NCBI RefSeq assembly: GCF_020859565.1
Contig: NZ_JAJHUO010000045.1
Coordinates: 20,657 to 84,656 of the forward strand
DNA: 64,000 nucleotides
Direction: 5' to 3'
Source of the DNA: Saccharothrix luteola
GTDB taxonomy: Bacteria > Actinomycetota > Actinomycetes > Mycobacteriales > Pseudonocardiaceae
In this document: in pieces, positions 33,601 to 42,253 of the stretch
How the letters are laid out: each line of letters opens with the position of its first letter
How positions within the stretch are numbered: position 1 is the first letter of the stretch
The notes under the pieces: generated by a model
What the model saw: the letters and a program-made list of their open reading frames with translations, nothing else
Databases searched by the model: none
What the model was told of the DNA's origin: nothing
Made by a program: the position numbers and the translations under genes

Positions 33601-35487
33601 ATGACCGCAGTGGATCCCGACAAGCACGTTGACGAGCGCACCGCGCGCAAGGTCGCGGAACAGGCCCGCGAGACCCGGTGGCGCCACCCGAGCTTCGGCC
33701 GCGAGCTCTTCCTCGGCCACTTCCGCCTCGACCTGATCCATCCCCACCCCAGCGGCTCGGCCGAGGACCGCGAGCGCGGCGAGACGTTCCTCGCCGCCCT
33801 GCGCGAGTTCTGCGAGCACTCCGTGGACGGCGCGGAGATCGAGCGCGACGCCCTCATCCCCGACCACGTGCTGACCGGCCTCAAGCAGCTCGGCGCGTTC
33901 GGCATGAAGATCAAGCGCGAGTACGGCGGCCTCGGCCTGTCCCAGGTCTACTACAACCGGGCGTTGATGATGGTCGGCTCGGTCAGCCCCGCGTTGGGCG
34001 CGATGCTGTCCGCGCACCAGTCCATCGGCGTGCCGCAGCCGCTGGCGATGTTCGGCACGGACGAGCAGAAGCGGCAGTACCTGCCCCGCTGCGCGACCGG
34101 CGAGATCAGCGCGTTCCTGCTCACCGAGCCGGACGTGGGCAGCGACCCGGCCCGCCTCGGCACCACGGCCACGCCCACCGACGACGGCTACGTGCTCAAC
34201 GGCGTGAAGCTGTGGACGACCAACGGCGTGGTGGCCGACCTGCTGGTGGTGATGGCGCAGGTGCCGGGCAAGGGCATCAGCGCGTTCGTGGTCGAGGGCG
34301 ACTCGCCCGGCATCACGGTGGAGAACCGCAACGAGTTCATGGGCCTGCGCGGCCTGGAGAACGGCGTCACCCGGTTCCACCAGGTCCACGTGCCCAAGGC
34401 CAACCTGATCGGCAAGGAGGGCGCGGGCCTGAAGATCGCGCTCACCACGCTCAACACCGGCCGGCTGTCGTTGCCCGCCCTGTGCGCGGGCGCGGCGAAG
34501 TGGAGCCTGAAGATCGCCCGCGAGTGGACGGCGCACCGCGTGCAGTGGGGCCGGCCGATCGGCGAGCACGAGGCCATCGCGGGCAAGATCGCCTACATCG
34601 CGGCCACCGCCTACGCGCTGGAGGCCGTGCTCGACCTGTCCAGCGAGCTGGCCGACGCGGGCGGGCACGACATCCGCATCGAGGCGGCACTGGCCAAGCT
34701 CTACGGCTCCGAGATGGCCTGGCTGGTCGCGGACGAGCTGGTGCAGCTGCGCGGTGGGCGCGGCTACGAGACCGCGGCGTCCCTGGCGGCCCGCGGCGAA
34801 CGCGGCGTGCCCGCCGAGCAGGTGCTGCGCGACCTGCGGATCAACCGGATCTTCGAGGGCTCGACCGAGATCATGCACCTGCTCATCGCACGGGAGGCGG
34901 TGGACGCGCACCTGGCCGTCGCCGGTGACTTCATCGACCCGGAGGCCGACACCAAGCGCAAGGCGCAGGCGCTGGCCAGGGCGGGCGGGTTCTACGCCAA
35001 GTGGCTGCCGACGCTGGTGGTCGGCAAGGGCCAGGTGCCGCGCGCCTACGCCGAGTTCGGGCCGCTGGCCGGTCACCTGCGGTTCGTCGAGCGGTCCAGC
35101 CGCAAGCTGGCCAGGCAGACGTTCTACGCCATGTCGCGCTGGCAGGGCCGGCTGGAGCGCAAGCAGCGGTTCCTGGCGCGGATCGTGGACATCGGCGCGG
35201 AGCTGTTCGCCATCAGCGCGGCGTGCGTGAAGGCGGCGGCGGACGGAGACCGGGCGGTCGAGCTGGCGGACGCGTTCGCCGCGCAGGCGCGCGTGCGGGT
35301 CGACGAGCTGTTCGACCGGTTGTGGCGCAACTGCGACGACTCGGACGCGAAGGTGGCGCGGCACGTCCTGGACGGCCGGTTCACCTGGCTGGAGGAGGGG
35401 GTGCTGGACCCGTCCGGCCCGGGACCGTGGATCGCGGACTCGACGCACCGGGCGTCCACGGCGCAGAACGTCCACCGCTCGACATAG
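33601..35487 (+). CDS. Acyl-CoA dehydrogenase, long form with C-terminal extension
   Basis: An FAD-dependent acyl-CoA oxidising enzyme of 628 residues. The start at ATG 33601 has GGAGG six bases upstream. The N-terminal helical, middle beta (FLLTEPDVGSDPARLGTTAT, NGVKLWTTNG) and C-terminal helical domains are present, with the catalytic-base region LRGGRGYETAASL and FEGSTEIMHLLIAREA. The C-terminal 170 residues exceed the usual 380-residue short-chain enzymes and resemble very-long-chain (VLCAD/ACAD9-like) types. The gene stands alone, so its substrate chain length is inferred only from length. Confidence 0.9.
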   Translation: MTAVDPDKHVDERTARKVAEQARETRWRHPSFGRELFLGHFRLDLIHPHPSGSAEDRERGETFLAALREFCEHSVDGAEIERDALIPDHVLTGLKQLGAFGMKIKREYGGLGLSQVYYNRALMMVGSVSPALGAMLSAHQSIGVPQPLAMFGTDEQKRQYLPRCATGEISAFLLTEPDVGSDPARLGTTATPTDDGYVLNGVKLWTTNGVVADLLVVMAQVPGKGISAFVVEGDSPGITVENRNEFMGLRGLENGVTRFHQVHVPKANLIGKEGAGLKIALTTLNTGRLSLPALCAGAAKWSLKIAREWTAHRVQWGRPIGEHEAIAGKIAYIAATAYALEAVLDLSSELADAGGHDIRIEAALAKLYGSEMAWLVADELVQLRGGRGYETAASLAARGERGVPAEQVLRDLRINRIFEGSTEIMHLLIAREAVDAHLAVAGDFIDPEADTKRKAQALARAGGFYAKWLPTLVVGKGQVPRAYAEFGPLAGHLRFVERSSRKLARQTFYAMSRWQGRLERKQRFLARIVDIGAELFAISAACVKAAADGDRAVELADAFAAQARVRVDELFDRLWRNCDDSDAKVARHVLDGRFTWLEEGVLDPSGPGPWIADSTHRASTAQNVHRST

Positions 35488-35490
35488 TTG

Positions 35491-35529
35491 CACGGGGCAG
35501 GTGTTTGCGGGCGCGGCACCTGCCCCGTG
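35491..35529 (+). terminator. Terminator of the acyl-CoA dehydrogenase gene
   Basis: Perfect 13-base inverted repeat CACGGGGCAGGTG / CACCTGCCCCGTG with a 13-base loop, starting 4 bases after the stop codon. Confidence 0.8.
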
Positions 35530-35700
35530 GCACGGTCGAAAGGGGACCACGTCCCCCGTACTCCCCTTTCGACTCCCCTAACTAGCGGAAGGAACAAACA
35601 CACCCTCCAGGAGGAGGTTCCGCTCACGCTACGTCGTTACTGGCGAGTTGAGACCTACGACTTTCGGGTGAATCAGCAGGTGAGAGTCACTCGACTACTC

Positions 35701-36888
35701 TCAGAGAGTCACGCTGCCTCGACGGTCGAACACGAGCTCGCGCGCCGACCGCAACCCCATGGCGATGGCACCGCTGAGCACCGCACCGTCACCCAGCTCG
35801 CCCGCCACGATCCGCGGCACGAGCGGCGTCATCCGCCGCAGCGCCGCCTCCATCGGCTCCTGGAGCAGGTCGGTGTTGCTGCCGATGCCGCCGCCGAGCA
35901 CCACCAGCTCAGGGTCGATCACCGCCACCACCGACGCCACCACGAACGCCAGCCGCTCCGCCTCGTCGCGCACCGCGAGCAGCGCCCGTCCGTCACCGGC
36001 CTTCGCCGCCGCGAACACCTCCCGCGCCGACCGCGCCGCCAGCCCGCGCCGCTTCGCCAGCGCCACCACGGATTCCGCCGCCGCGGCGGCCTCGACCTGG
36101 CCGCGCTGCCGTCCGTCCTCTTCGGACTGACCGGTGTAGGGCAGGTAGCCGACCTCGCCCGCCGCCCCGTGCGCGCCGCGGAACAGCCGGCCGTCCACCA
36201 CGATCCCCATGCCGATCCCGGTGCCGACGGTGAGGCACACGAACACGTCGACGTCGCGCGCCACCCCGTAGGCCTGCTCGCCGACGGCGGCCAGGTTCGC
36301 GTCGTTCTCCACGACGAGACCCGCGCCCAGCTCGGCCTCCAGGTCGTCCAGCAGGCCCGGCCGTTCCCAACCGGGCAGGTTCGGCGCGTGGCGCAGGGTC
36401 CGGTCGCGCGGATCGGGCACGCCGGGCGTGCCGACGACCTTCACCACCAGGTCGGCGGGCGACAGCCCGGCGTCGGACGCCGTCCGCTCGACCAGCTCCC
36501 GCACCGTGCGGACCAGGGCCGTCGCCGAACGGCACCGGTTGCGCTCGTCGGACCGCGCGATCACCGAACCGGCCAGGTCCGCCACCGCCACCCGGATCCG
36601 CTGCCTGCCGATGTCGACGCCGAGCACGTGCCCCGCCGCCGGGTTCGGCTCGTAGACCACGGCCGACCGGCCCGGTCCCGCCGACGTGCGGCCGATGGGG
36701 CGCACCAGGCCGTGCTGCTCCAGGTCGAGCAACGCCTGGCCGATGGTCGGCTTCGACAGGCCGGTGTCCTTGGCGAGCTGCGGCCTCGTCGCCGGACCGC
36801 CGTCCCGCAAGCGGTCCAGCACCGCGCGCTGGTTGAGCACGCGCATCCCCGCGGGGGTGCCCACCTGGGGCGGGTTCGGGGCCGTCAC
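35701..36888 (-). CDS. ROK family transcriptional regulator
   Basis: A 395-residue protein starting with GTG. It has an N-terminal winged helix (VLDRLRDGGPATRPQLAKDTGLSKPTIGQALLDL) and a ROK sugar-kinase-like domain with LGVDIGRQRIRVAV, VENDANLAAVGEQ and VGTGIGMGIVVDG. The cysteine zinc cluster typical of ROK proteins (CxCGxxGC) is missing: after HGAAGEVGYLPY the chain runs EEDGRQRGQVEAA. It is divergent from the GH92 gene and is the obvious candidate to control it. The inducer may be a sugar released by the enzyme. Confidence 0.88.
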   Translation of the reverse strand: MTAPNPPQVGTPAGMRVLNQRAVLDRLRDGGPATRPQLAKDTGLSKPTIGQALLDLEQHGLVRPIGRTSAGPGRSAVVYEPNPAAGHVLGVDIGRQRIRVAVADLAGSVIARSDERNRCRSATALVRTVRELVERTASDAGLSPADLVVKVVGTPGVPDPRDRTLRHAPNLPGWERPGLLDDLEAELGAGLVVENDANLAAVGEQAYGVARDVDVFVCLTVGTGIGMGIVVDGRLFRGAHGAAGEVGYLPYTGQSEEDGRQRGQVEAAAAAESVVALAKRRGLAARSAREVFAAAKAGDGRALLAVRDEAERLAFVVASVVAVIDPELVVLGGGIGSNTDLLQEPMEAALRRMTPLVPRIVAGELGDGAVLSGAIAMGLRSARELVFDRRGSVTL

Positions 36889-36955
36889 GGTGAGTGAGTG
36901 TAGATCGGGTGGAGCAGCTTCCGGACAGGCTTGCGGACAAGTTGCGCGGCCGCAC

Positions 36956-36970
36956 TTGACAACGATGTCA
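36956..36970. promoter_or_regulatory. Operator dyad between ROK regulator and GH92
   Basis: TTGACAACGATGTCA contains the perfect half-sites TGACA and TGTCA separated by ACGA. TTGACA could also serve as the -35 box of the GH92 gene (ATG at 37025), so a bound repressor would block it. Confidence 0.6.
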
Positions 36971-37024
36971 GCTGCCCCTTTGCTTCGCTAAAGATCGGGT
37001 CGGTATGGGCGAAGGGCGTGCGCA

Positions 37025-40000
37025 ATGGGGCACATGCGGGGCAGGAGATCGCTGGTGGTCGTCTCGACCATCGCACTGGCGCTGGGGAGCGTGGGAGGCT
37101 GGACCTCCGCGACCGCCGCACCGGGGGAGCCAACCGTGAGCGAGACGCTCTTCGCCACGTCGTTCGAGGACGGGCAGCCGCTGCCGACCTGGACGAGCAC
37201 CGTGGAGACCGGCCCGGACGGCAAGGAGAAGACGTCGGGCGTCGACGGCTCCGACTCCACCGGCATCCCCGGCAACGTCACCGACCGCGTGGTCGACGTC
37301 GTGGCCAACTCCGAGAACTCCGGCGCCGGCGAGGTCGCGGCCAACCTGGTCGATGCCAACGTGGCGTCGAAGTGGCTCACCTTCACGCCCACCGGCTGGG
37401 CGCGGTTCACCTTCGCCGAGCCCGTCGCGGTCAAGCGCTACGCGATGTCGTCGGCCAACGACGCGCCCGAGCGCGACCCGAAGGACTGGACGCTGCGCGG
37501 CTCGAACGACGGCACGACGTGGACCCCGGTCGACGCGCGCACCGGCGAGGCGTTCGCCGAGCGGTTCCAGACCAAGGTCTACGACCTCGCCAACACCGGG
37601 GCGTTCAAGCACTACCAGCTCGACATCTCCGCGACCGCGGGCGGCGTGAACCTCATCCAGCTGGCCGAGGTCCAGTTCTCCGACGGCTCCACCACCCCGC
37701 CCGCGAAGAACATGCGCACTACCGTGGGCAAGGGGGCCAACGGCGGGTACAACGCCAAGGCGGGCGCCGGGTTCACCGGCGTGAAGGCGCTGCGGTACCA
37801 GGGCACGCACACCGTCGAGGGCCGCGGCTACTCGTACAACAAGGTCTTCGACGTCGACATCCCCGTCACGTCGACCACCGAGCTGTCGTACCTGATCTTC
37901 CCGTCGTTCACCACGGACGACCTGAACTATCCGGCCACGTTCGTCTCGCTCGACCTCGCGTTCGCCGACGGCACCTACCTCAGCGACCTCGGCGCACGTG
38001 ACCAGCACGGTTTCGAGCTGTCACCGCGCGGCCAGGGCGCGGCGAAGTCGCTCTACACCAACCAGTGGAACCGGATCGCCTCCGCCATCGGCTCGGTGGC
38101 CGCGGGCAAGACGATCAAGCGGATCCTCCTGGCGTACGACAACCCGAAGGGACCGGCCGGGTTCAACGGCTGGGTCGACGACATCGCGGTGAAGTCCGCG
38201 CCGGTCGTGGTCGACCGGCCGCGCCCGTCCGACTGGGTGCTGACCACCCGCGGCACGAACTCCAGCGGCTCGTTCTCGCGGGGCAACAACTTCCCGGCCA
38301 CCGCGGTGCCGCACGGCTTCAACTTCTGGTCGCCCATGACCAACGCGGGCTCGATCAGCTGGCTGTACGAGTACGCGAAGAACAACAACCGCGACAACCT
38401 GCCGACGTTGCAGGCGTTCACCGCGAGCCACGAGCCCAGCCCGTGGATGGGCGACCGGCAGACGTTCCAGGTGATGCCGACCGTCGGCACGCCGACCGCC
38501 GACCGGGCCGAGCGCGCCCTGCCGTTCAAGCACGAGAACGAGATCGCCAAGGCGCACTACTACGGCGTGCGGTTCGAGAACGGGATGCGCACCGAGATCG
38601 CGCCGACCGACCACGCCGCGCTGTTCCGCTTCACGTTCGTGGACGACACCGCGAACCTGGTGTTCGACAACGTCAACAACAGCGGCGGGCTCACGCTCGA
38701 CCCGGCGACCGGCGTGGTGACGGGCTTCTCCGACGTCAAGAGCGGCCTGTCGACCGGCGCGACGCGGCTGTTCGTGTACGGCGTGGTGGACAAGCCGGTC
38801 GTCTCCAGCGGTCGGCTGACCGGCGCGGGCCGCGACGACGTGGCGGGCTTCTTCCGGTTCGACACGTCCGGCGACAAGACCGTGACGATGAAGATCGCCA
38901 CGTCGTTGCTGGGCGTCGACCAGGCGAAGCGCAACCTGGAGCTGGAGGTGTCCGCCTCGGACACGTTCGACTCGGTGCGCGACCGGGCGCAGCAGGCGTG
39001 GGACCGCGTGCTGGGGATGGTCGAGGTGGAAGGCGCGTCGGAGGACCAGCTGACCACGCTGTACTCCAACCTCTACCGGCTCTACCTCTACCCGAACTCG
39101 GGCTTCGAGAACACCGGCACCGCCGACGCGCCCAAGTACCAGTACGCGTCGCCCGTGCAGCCCTCCGGGCCGTCCACGCCGACGAAGACCGGCGCGAAGG
39201 TCGTGGACGGCAAGGTCTACGTCAACAACGGCTTCTGGGACACCTACCGGACCACGTGGCCCGCGTACAGCCTGTTGACGCCGAACAAGGCGGCCGAGCT
39301 GGCGGACGGGTTCGTGCAGCAGTACCGGGACGGCGGGTGGATCTCGCGCTGGTCCTCGCCCGGTTACGCGAACCTGATGACCGGCACGAGCTCCGACGTG
39401 GCGTTCGCGGACGCGTTCGTGAAGGGCGTGCCGCTGCCCGACGCCAAGGCCGCCTACGACGCGGCGGTGAAGAACGCGACGGTCGCGCCGCCGAACGCGG
39501 GCGTCGGCCGCAAGGGCCTGGACACCTCGATCTTCACCGGCTACACGTCCACCGCCACCGGCGAGGGCATGTCGTGGGCGATCGAGGGCTACGTCAACGA
39601 CTACGGCATCGCGAACATGGCGAAGGCGCTGCACGAGAAGACCGGTGAGGCGCAGTACCTGGCGTCGTACGAGTACTTCTCGAACCGGGCGCAGAACTAC
39701 ATCCACATGTTCGACCCGTCGACGGGTTTCTTCCAGGGCCGCAACCCCGACGGCACGTGGCGCGTGCCCACCGACGAGTACGACCCGCGGGAGTGGGGCC
39801 ACGACTACACCGAGACCGACGGCTGGAACATGGCGTTCTCGGTGCCGCACGACGGGCAGGGCCTGGCGAACCTGTACGGCGGCCGGGACGGGTTGGCGAA
39901 GAAGCTCGACGAGTTCTTCGCCACGCCGGAGACGGCGAAGTTCCCCGGCTCGTACGGCGGCGTGATCCACGAGATGACCGAGGCGCGCGACGTGCGGATG

Positions 40001-41290
40001 GGGCAGCTGGGCCACTCCAACCAGGTGTCGCACCACATCACGTACATGTACGACTACGCCGGTCAGCCGTGGAAGACGCAGGAGAAGGTGCGCGAGATCC
40101 TGTCCCGGCTCTACCTGGGCAGCGAGATCGGCCAGGGCTACCCCGGTGACGAGGACAACGGCGAGCAGTCGGCGTGGTGGCTGTTCAGCGCGATGGGCTT
40201 CTACCCGCTGCAGATGGGCAACGCCTCGTACGCGATCGGGTCGCCGCTGTTCGAGAAGATGACCGTGCGGCTGGACAACGGGCGCTCGCTCGTGGTCAAC
40301 GCGCCGGCCAACTCCGCGAAGAACGTCTACGTGCAGTCGTTGAAGGTCAACGGGAAGAAGTGGGACAAGTCGCACCTGCCGCACGCGGAGATCGCGAACG
40401 GCGGCGTGCTGGACTTCGAGATGGGGTCGTCGCCGTCGCGGTGGGCCACCGGTCCGGACGCCGCGCCGCCGTCGTTGACCACGGGTTCCTCGGCTCCCGC
40501 TCCCCTGCGGGACGTGACGCTGTCGGGGACGGTGACCGGGGCGCCCGCGTCGGTGGTGGACAACACCTCCCAGACGTCCGGCGCGCTGTCGTGGTTGCAG
40601 GTGGACCTGCCGTCGAAGAAGGAAGACGCGACGTTCTACACCTTGACGTCGGGCAAGGCCGCGGGTAACCCGGCCTCGTGGGTGCTGAAGGGCTCGTACG
40701 ACGGGACGAACTGGACCTCGGTGGACGAGCGGTCCGGTGAGGCGTTCGCGTGGCGGCAGCAGACGCGGGCGTTCAAGATCGCCCGGCCGGGGCACTACCA
40801 GCACTACCGGCTGGAGTTCCCGGGCTCGGTGACGGTGGCGGAGTTCGAGCTGCTGGCCAAGCCGTTCGTGACGTGCTCGGCGACGGTGACCGGTGAGCAC
40901 GTCGGGGCGTTGCGCGTGGAGTCGGGCGTGACGTGCGTGGACGGCGGCTCCGTGACCGGTCCGGTGACGGTGGCGGCGGGCGCGTCGCTGTACGTGTTCG
41001 GCGGGAAGGTCGACGGTCCGGTGAACGCCACCGGCGCGGCGGCGGTCGTGCTGGTGGGGACGTCGGTCGGCGGGCCGGTGAACGTGACCGGGACCACCGG
41101 CCGGGTGTCACTGGAACGGGTGTCGGTCGGCGGGCCCGTGCGGCTGGTGGACAACAAGGGCGGCACGGTCGTCGCGGGCAACACCGTCGGCGGGCCGATG
41201 TCGTGCACCGGGAGCAACCCCGCACCGGTGAACAACGGCTGGGTGAACTCGGCGAGCGGGCCCAAGACGGGTCAGTGCGCCGGGCTGTAG
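37025..41290 (+). CDS. Secreted GH92 family alpha-mannosidase with discoidin-like domains
   Basis: A 1421-residue exported enzyme. Signal peptide at residues 1-32 (SLVVVSTIALALGSVGGWTS, cleavage near ATAAPGE). A discoidin (F5/8 type C) domain is at about 90-220 (ANLVDANVASKWLTFTPTGW). The GH92 part from about 395 starts DWVLTTRGTNSSGSFSRGNN, with NNGFWDTYRTTWPAYSL, SWAIEGYVNDYGIANMAKAL, YLGSEIGQGYPGDEDNGEQS and WWLFSAMGFYPLQMG. These are family marks of calcium-dependent exo-alpha-mannosidases. A second discoidin-like domain is near 1160-1290. The last about 125 residues are Val/Gly-rich beta repeats with SVGGPV motifs. It probably trims mannose from glycans outside the cell. Confidence 0.92.
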   Translation: MGHMRGRRSLVVVSTIALALGSVGGWTSATAAPGEPTVSETLFATSFEDGQPLPTWTSTVETGPDGKEKTSGVDGSDSTGIPGNVTDRVVDVVANSENSGAGEVAANLVDANVASKWLTFTPTGWARFTFAEPVAVKRYAMSSANDAPERDPKDWTLRGSNDGTTWTPVDARTGEAFAERFQTKVYDLANTGAFKHYQLDISATAGGVNLIQLAEVQFSDGSTTPPAKNMRTTVGKGANGGYNAKAGAGFTGVKALRYQGTHTVEGRGYSYNKVFDVDIPVTSTTELSYLIFPSFTTDDLNYPATFVSLDLAFADGTYLSDLGARDQHGFELSPRGQGAAKSLYTNQWNRIASAIGSVAAGKTIKRILLAYDNPKGPAGFNGWVDDIAVKSAPVVVDRPRPSDWVLTTRGTNSSGSFSRGNNFPATAVPHGFNFWSPMTNAGSISWLYEYAKNNNRDNLPTLQAFTASHEPSPWMGDRQTFQVMPTVGTPTADRAERALPFKHENEIAKAHYYGVRFENGMRTEIAPTDHAALFRFTFVDDTANLVFDNVNNSGGLTLDPATGVVTGFSDVKSGLSTGATRLFVYGVVDKPVVSSGRLTGAGRDDVAGFFRFDTSGDKTVTMKIATSLLGVDQAKRNLELEVSASDTFDSVRDRAQQAWDRVLGMVEVEGASEDQLTTLYSNLYRLYLYPNSGFENTGTADAPKYQYASPVQPSGPSTPTKTGAKVVDGKVYVNNGFWDTYRTTWPAYSLLTPNKAAELADGFVQQYRDGGWISRWSSPGYANLMTGTSSDVAFADAFVKGVPLPDAKAAYDAAVKNATVAPPNAGVGRKGLDTSIFTGYTSTATGEGMSWAIEGYVNDYGIANMAKALHEKTGEAQYLASYEYFSNRAQNYIHMFDPSTGFFQGRNPDGTWRVPTDEYDPREWGHDYTETDGWNMAFSVPHDGQGLANLYGGRDGLAKKLDEFFATPETAKFPGSYGGVIHEMTEARDVRMGQLGHSNQVSHHITYMYDYAGQPWKTQEKVREILSRLYLGSEIGQGYPGDEDNGEQSAWWLFSAMGFYPLQMGNASYAIGSPLFEKMTVRLDNGRSLVVNAPANSAKNVYVQSLKVNGKKWDKSHLPHAEIANGGVLDFEMGSSPSRWATGPDAAPPSLTTGSSAPAPLRDVTLSGTVTGAPASVVDNTSQTSGALSWLQVDLPSKKEDATFYTLTSGKAAGNPASWVLKGSYDGTNWTSVDERSGEAFAWRQQTRAFKIARPGHYQHYRLEFPGSVTVAEFELLAKPFVTCSATVTGEHVGALRVESGVTCVDGGSVTGPVTVAAGASLYVFGGKVDGPVNATGAAAVVLVGTSVGGPVNVTGTTGRVSLERVSVGGPVRLVDNKGGTVVAGNTVGGPMSCTGSNPAPVNNGWVNSASGPKTGQCAGL

Positions 41291-41301
41291 GTCCTTGAGG
41301 G

Positions 41302-42210
41302 TCACCAGGAGATTTCGCGGCACCGGCGCGCGGAATCTCCTGGTTCGACCTGGAGCGTGGCGTGCTCGATGTGGTAGCGCTCGGCCAGCAGCGCCTGCGC
41401 GGCGCGCAGCACGTCGGCCGGGTCCACTTGGTCACGGGTGGTGAGGTGCGCGGAGGCGACCTCCATGCCCGAGGTGAGCGTCCAGACGTGCAGGTCGTGC
41501 GCCTCGGCCACGCCGGGCAGGCGGCTCAGGTCGGCCTGCATCTCGGCGACGTCCAGCCGTTCCGGCGCGTGCTGGAAGAGGATCCTCAGGGCGCTCGCGG
41601 CCAGCTTGTACGTGCGCGGGAGGACGAACAGGCCGATCGCGACACCCATGATCGGGTCGGCGTAGCGCCAGCCGAAGACCAGCGTGACGACGCCGCTGAC
41701 GAGCACCCCGACCGACCCGATGAGGTCGGCCAGGACTTCCAGGTACGCGCCGCGGACGTTGATGCTGTCCTTCGCGCCCTGCCGGAGCAGGAAGAACGAG
41801 ACGACGTTGGCCGCGAGGCCCGCGGTGGCGGCCAGCACGACGGGCAGGCCGGGCACCTCGGGCGGGTTGCCGAACCGCCCGACGGCTTCGTACACGACGT
41901 AACCGGCCACGCCGAACAGCAGCACGGCGTTGGCCAGCGCGGCCAGCACCTCGGCCCGGTAGAGGCCGAACGTGCGGCTGCCGCCCGTTCGCGCGCGGCG
42001 GGCCAGCATGATGGCGGCCAGCGCCATGCCGACGCCCAGGACGTCGGTGAGCATGTGGGCCGCGTCGGAGATCAGGGCCAGCGAGCCGGTGGCGATGCCG
42101 ACGACGAACTCCAGCGCCATGAACGCCGCGCCGATGCCGAAGGCGATCCACAGCCGGCCGAGGTGCTTGGCGCTCCCCGACGGCACACCGTGGCCGTGTC
42201 CGTGACCCAT
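41302..42210 (-). CDS. Cation diffusion facilitator (Zn/Co/Cd exporter, CzcD/ZitB type)
   Basis: A 302-residue efflux protein with six helices. The His-rich N-terminus MGHGHGHG, the motif SDAAHMLTDVLGVGMAL (metal site Asp/His) and the paired VLADLIGSVGVLVSGVV define the CzcD/ZitB branch exchanging Zn2+ for H+. The cytoplasmic C-terminal domain contains HDLHVWTLTSGMEVASAHL. It converges on GH92, and the last codons lie inside a hairpin. The promoter carries a CATGCGCATG palindrome. Confidence 0.92.
   Translation of the reverse strand: MGHGHGHGVPSGSAKHLGRLWIAFGIGAAFMALEFVVGIATGSLALISDAAHMLTDVLGVGMALAAIMLARRARTGGSRTFGLYRAEVLAALANAVLLFGVAGYVVYEAVGRFGNPPEVPGLPVVLAATAGLAANVVSFFLLRQGAKDSINVRGAYLEVLADLIGSVGVLVSGVVTLVFGWRYADPIMGVAIGLFVLPRTYKLAASALRILFQHAPERLDVAEMQADLSRLPGVAEAHDLHVWTLTSGMEVASAHLTTRDQVDPADVLRAAQALLAERYHIEHATLQVEPGDSARRCREISW
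41305..41343 (+). terminator. Terminator of the GH92 gene, inside the 3' end of the CDF gene
   Basis: Inverted repeat CCAGGAGATTTCGCG / CGCGCGGAATCTCCTGG with a short loop. It starts 14 bases after the GH92 stop codon and overlaps the last coding bases of the convergent CDF gene. Confidence 0.65.
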
Positions 42211-42228
42211 GAGCGGAACATATAGTCA

Positions 42229-42238
42229 CATGCGCATG
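42229..42238. promoter_or_regulatory. Palindrome upstream of the CDF gene
   Basis: CATGCGCATG is a perfect 10-base palindrome 19 bases before the CDF ATG, in a locally AT-rich stretch that also contains TATATG. It could bind a metal-responsive ArsR/SmtB-type repressor; no such regulator is adjacent. Confidence 0.35.
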
Positions 42239-42253
42239 AGTGCAACTCGAGTG

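Noticed and set aside
38021..40900. A 959-residue open frame antisense to the GH92 gene
   Set aside because: It is a shadow of high third-position GC. It has low-complexity Arg/Val/His composition and no family motifs, while the plus strand carries a full GH92.
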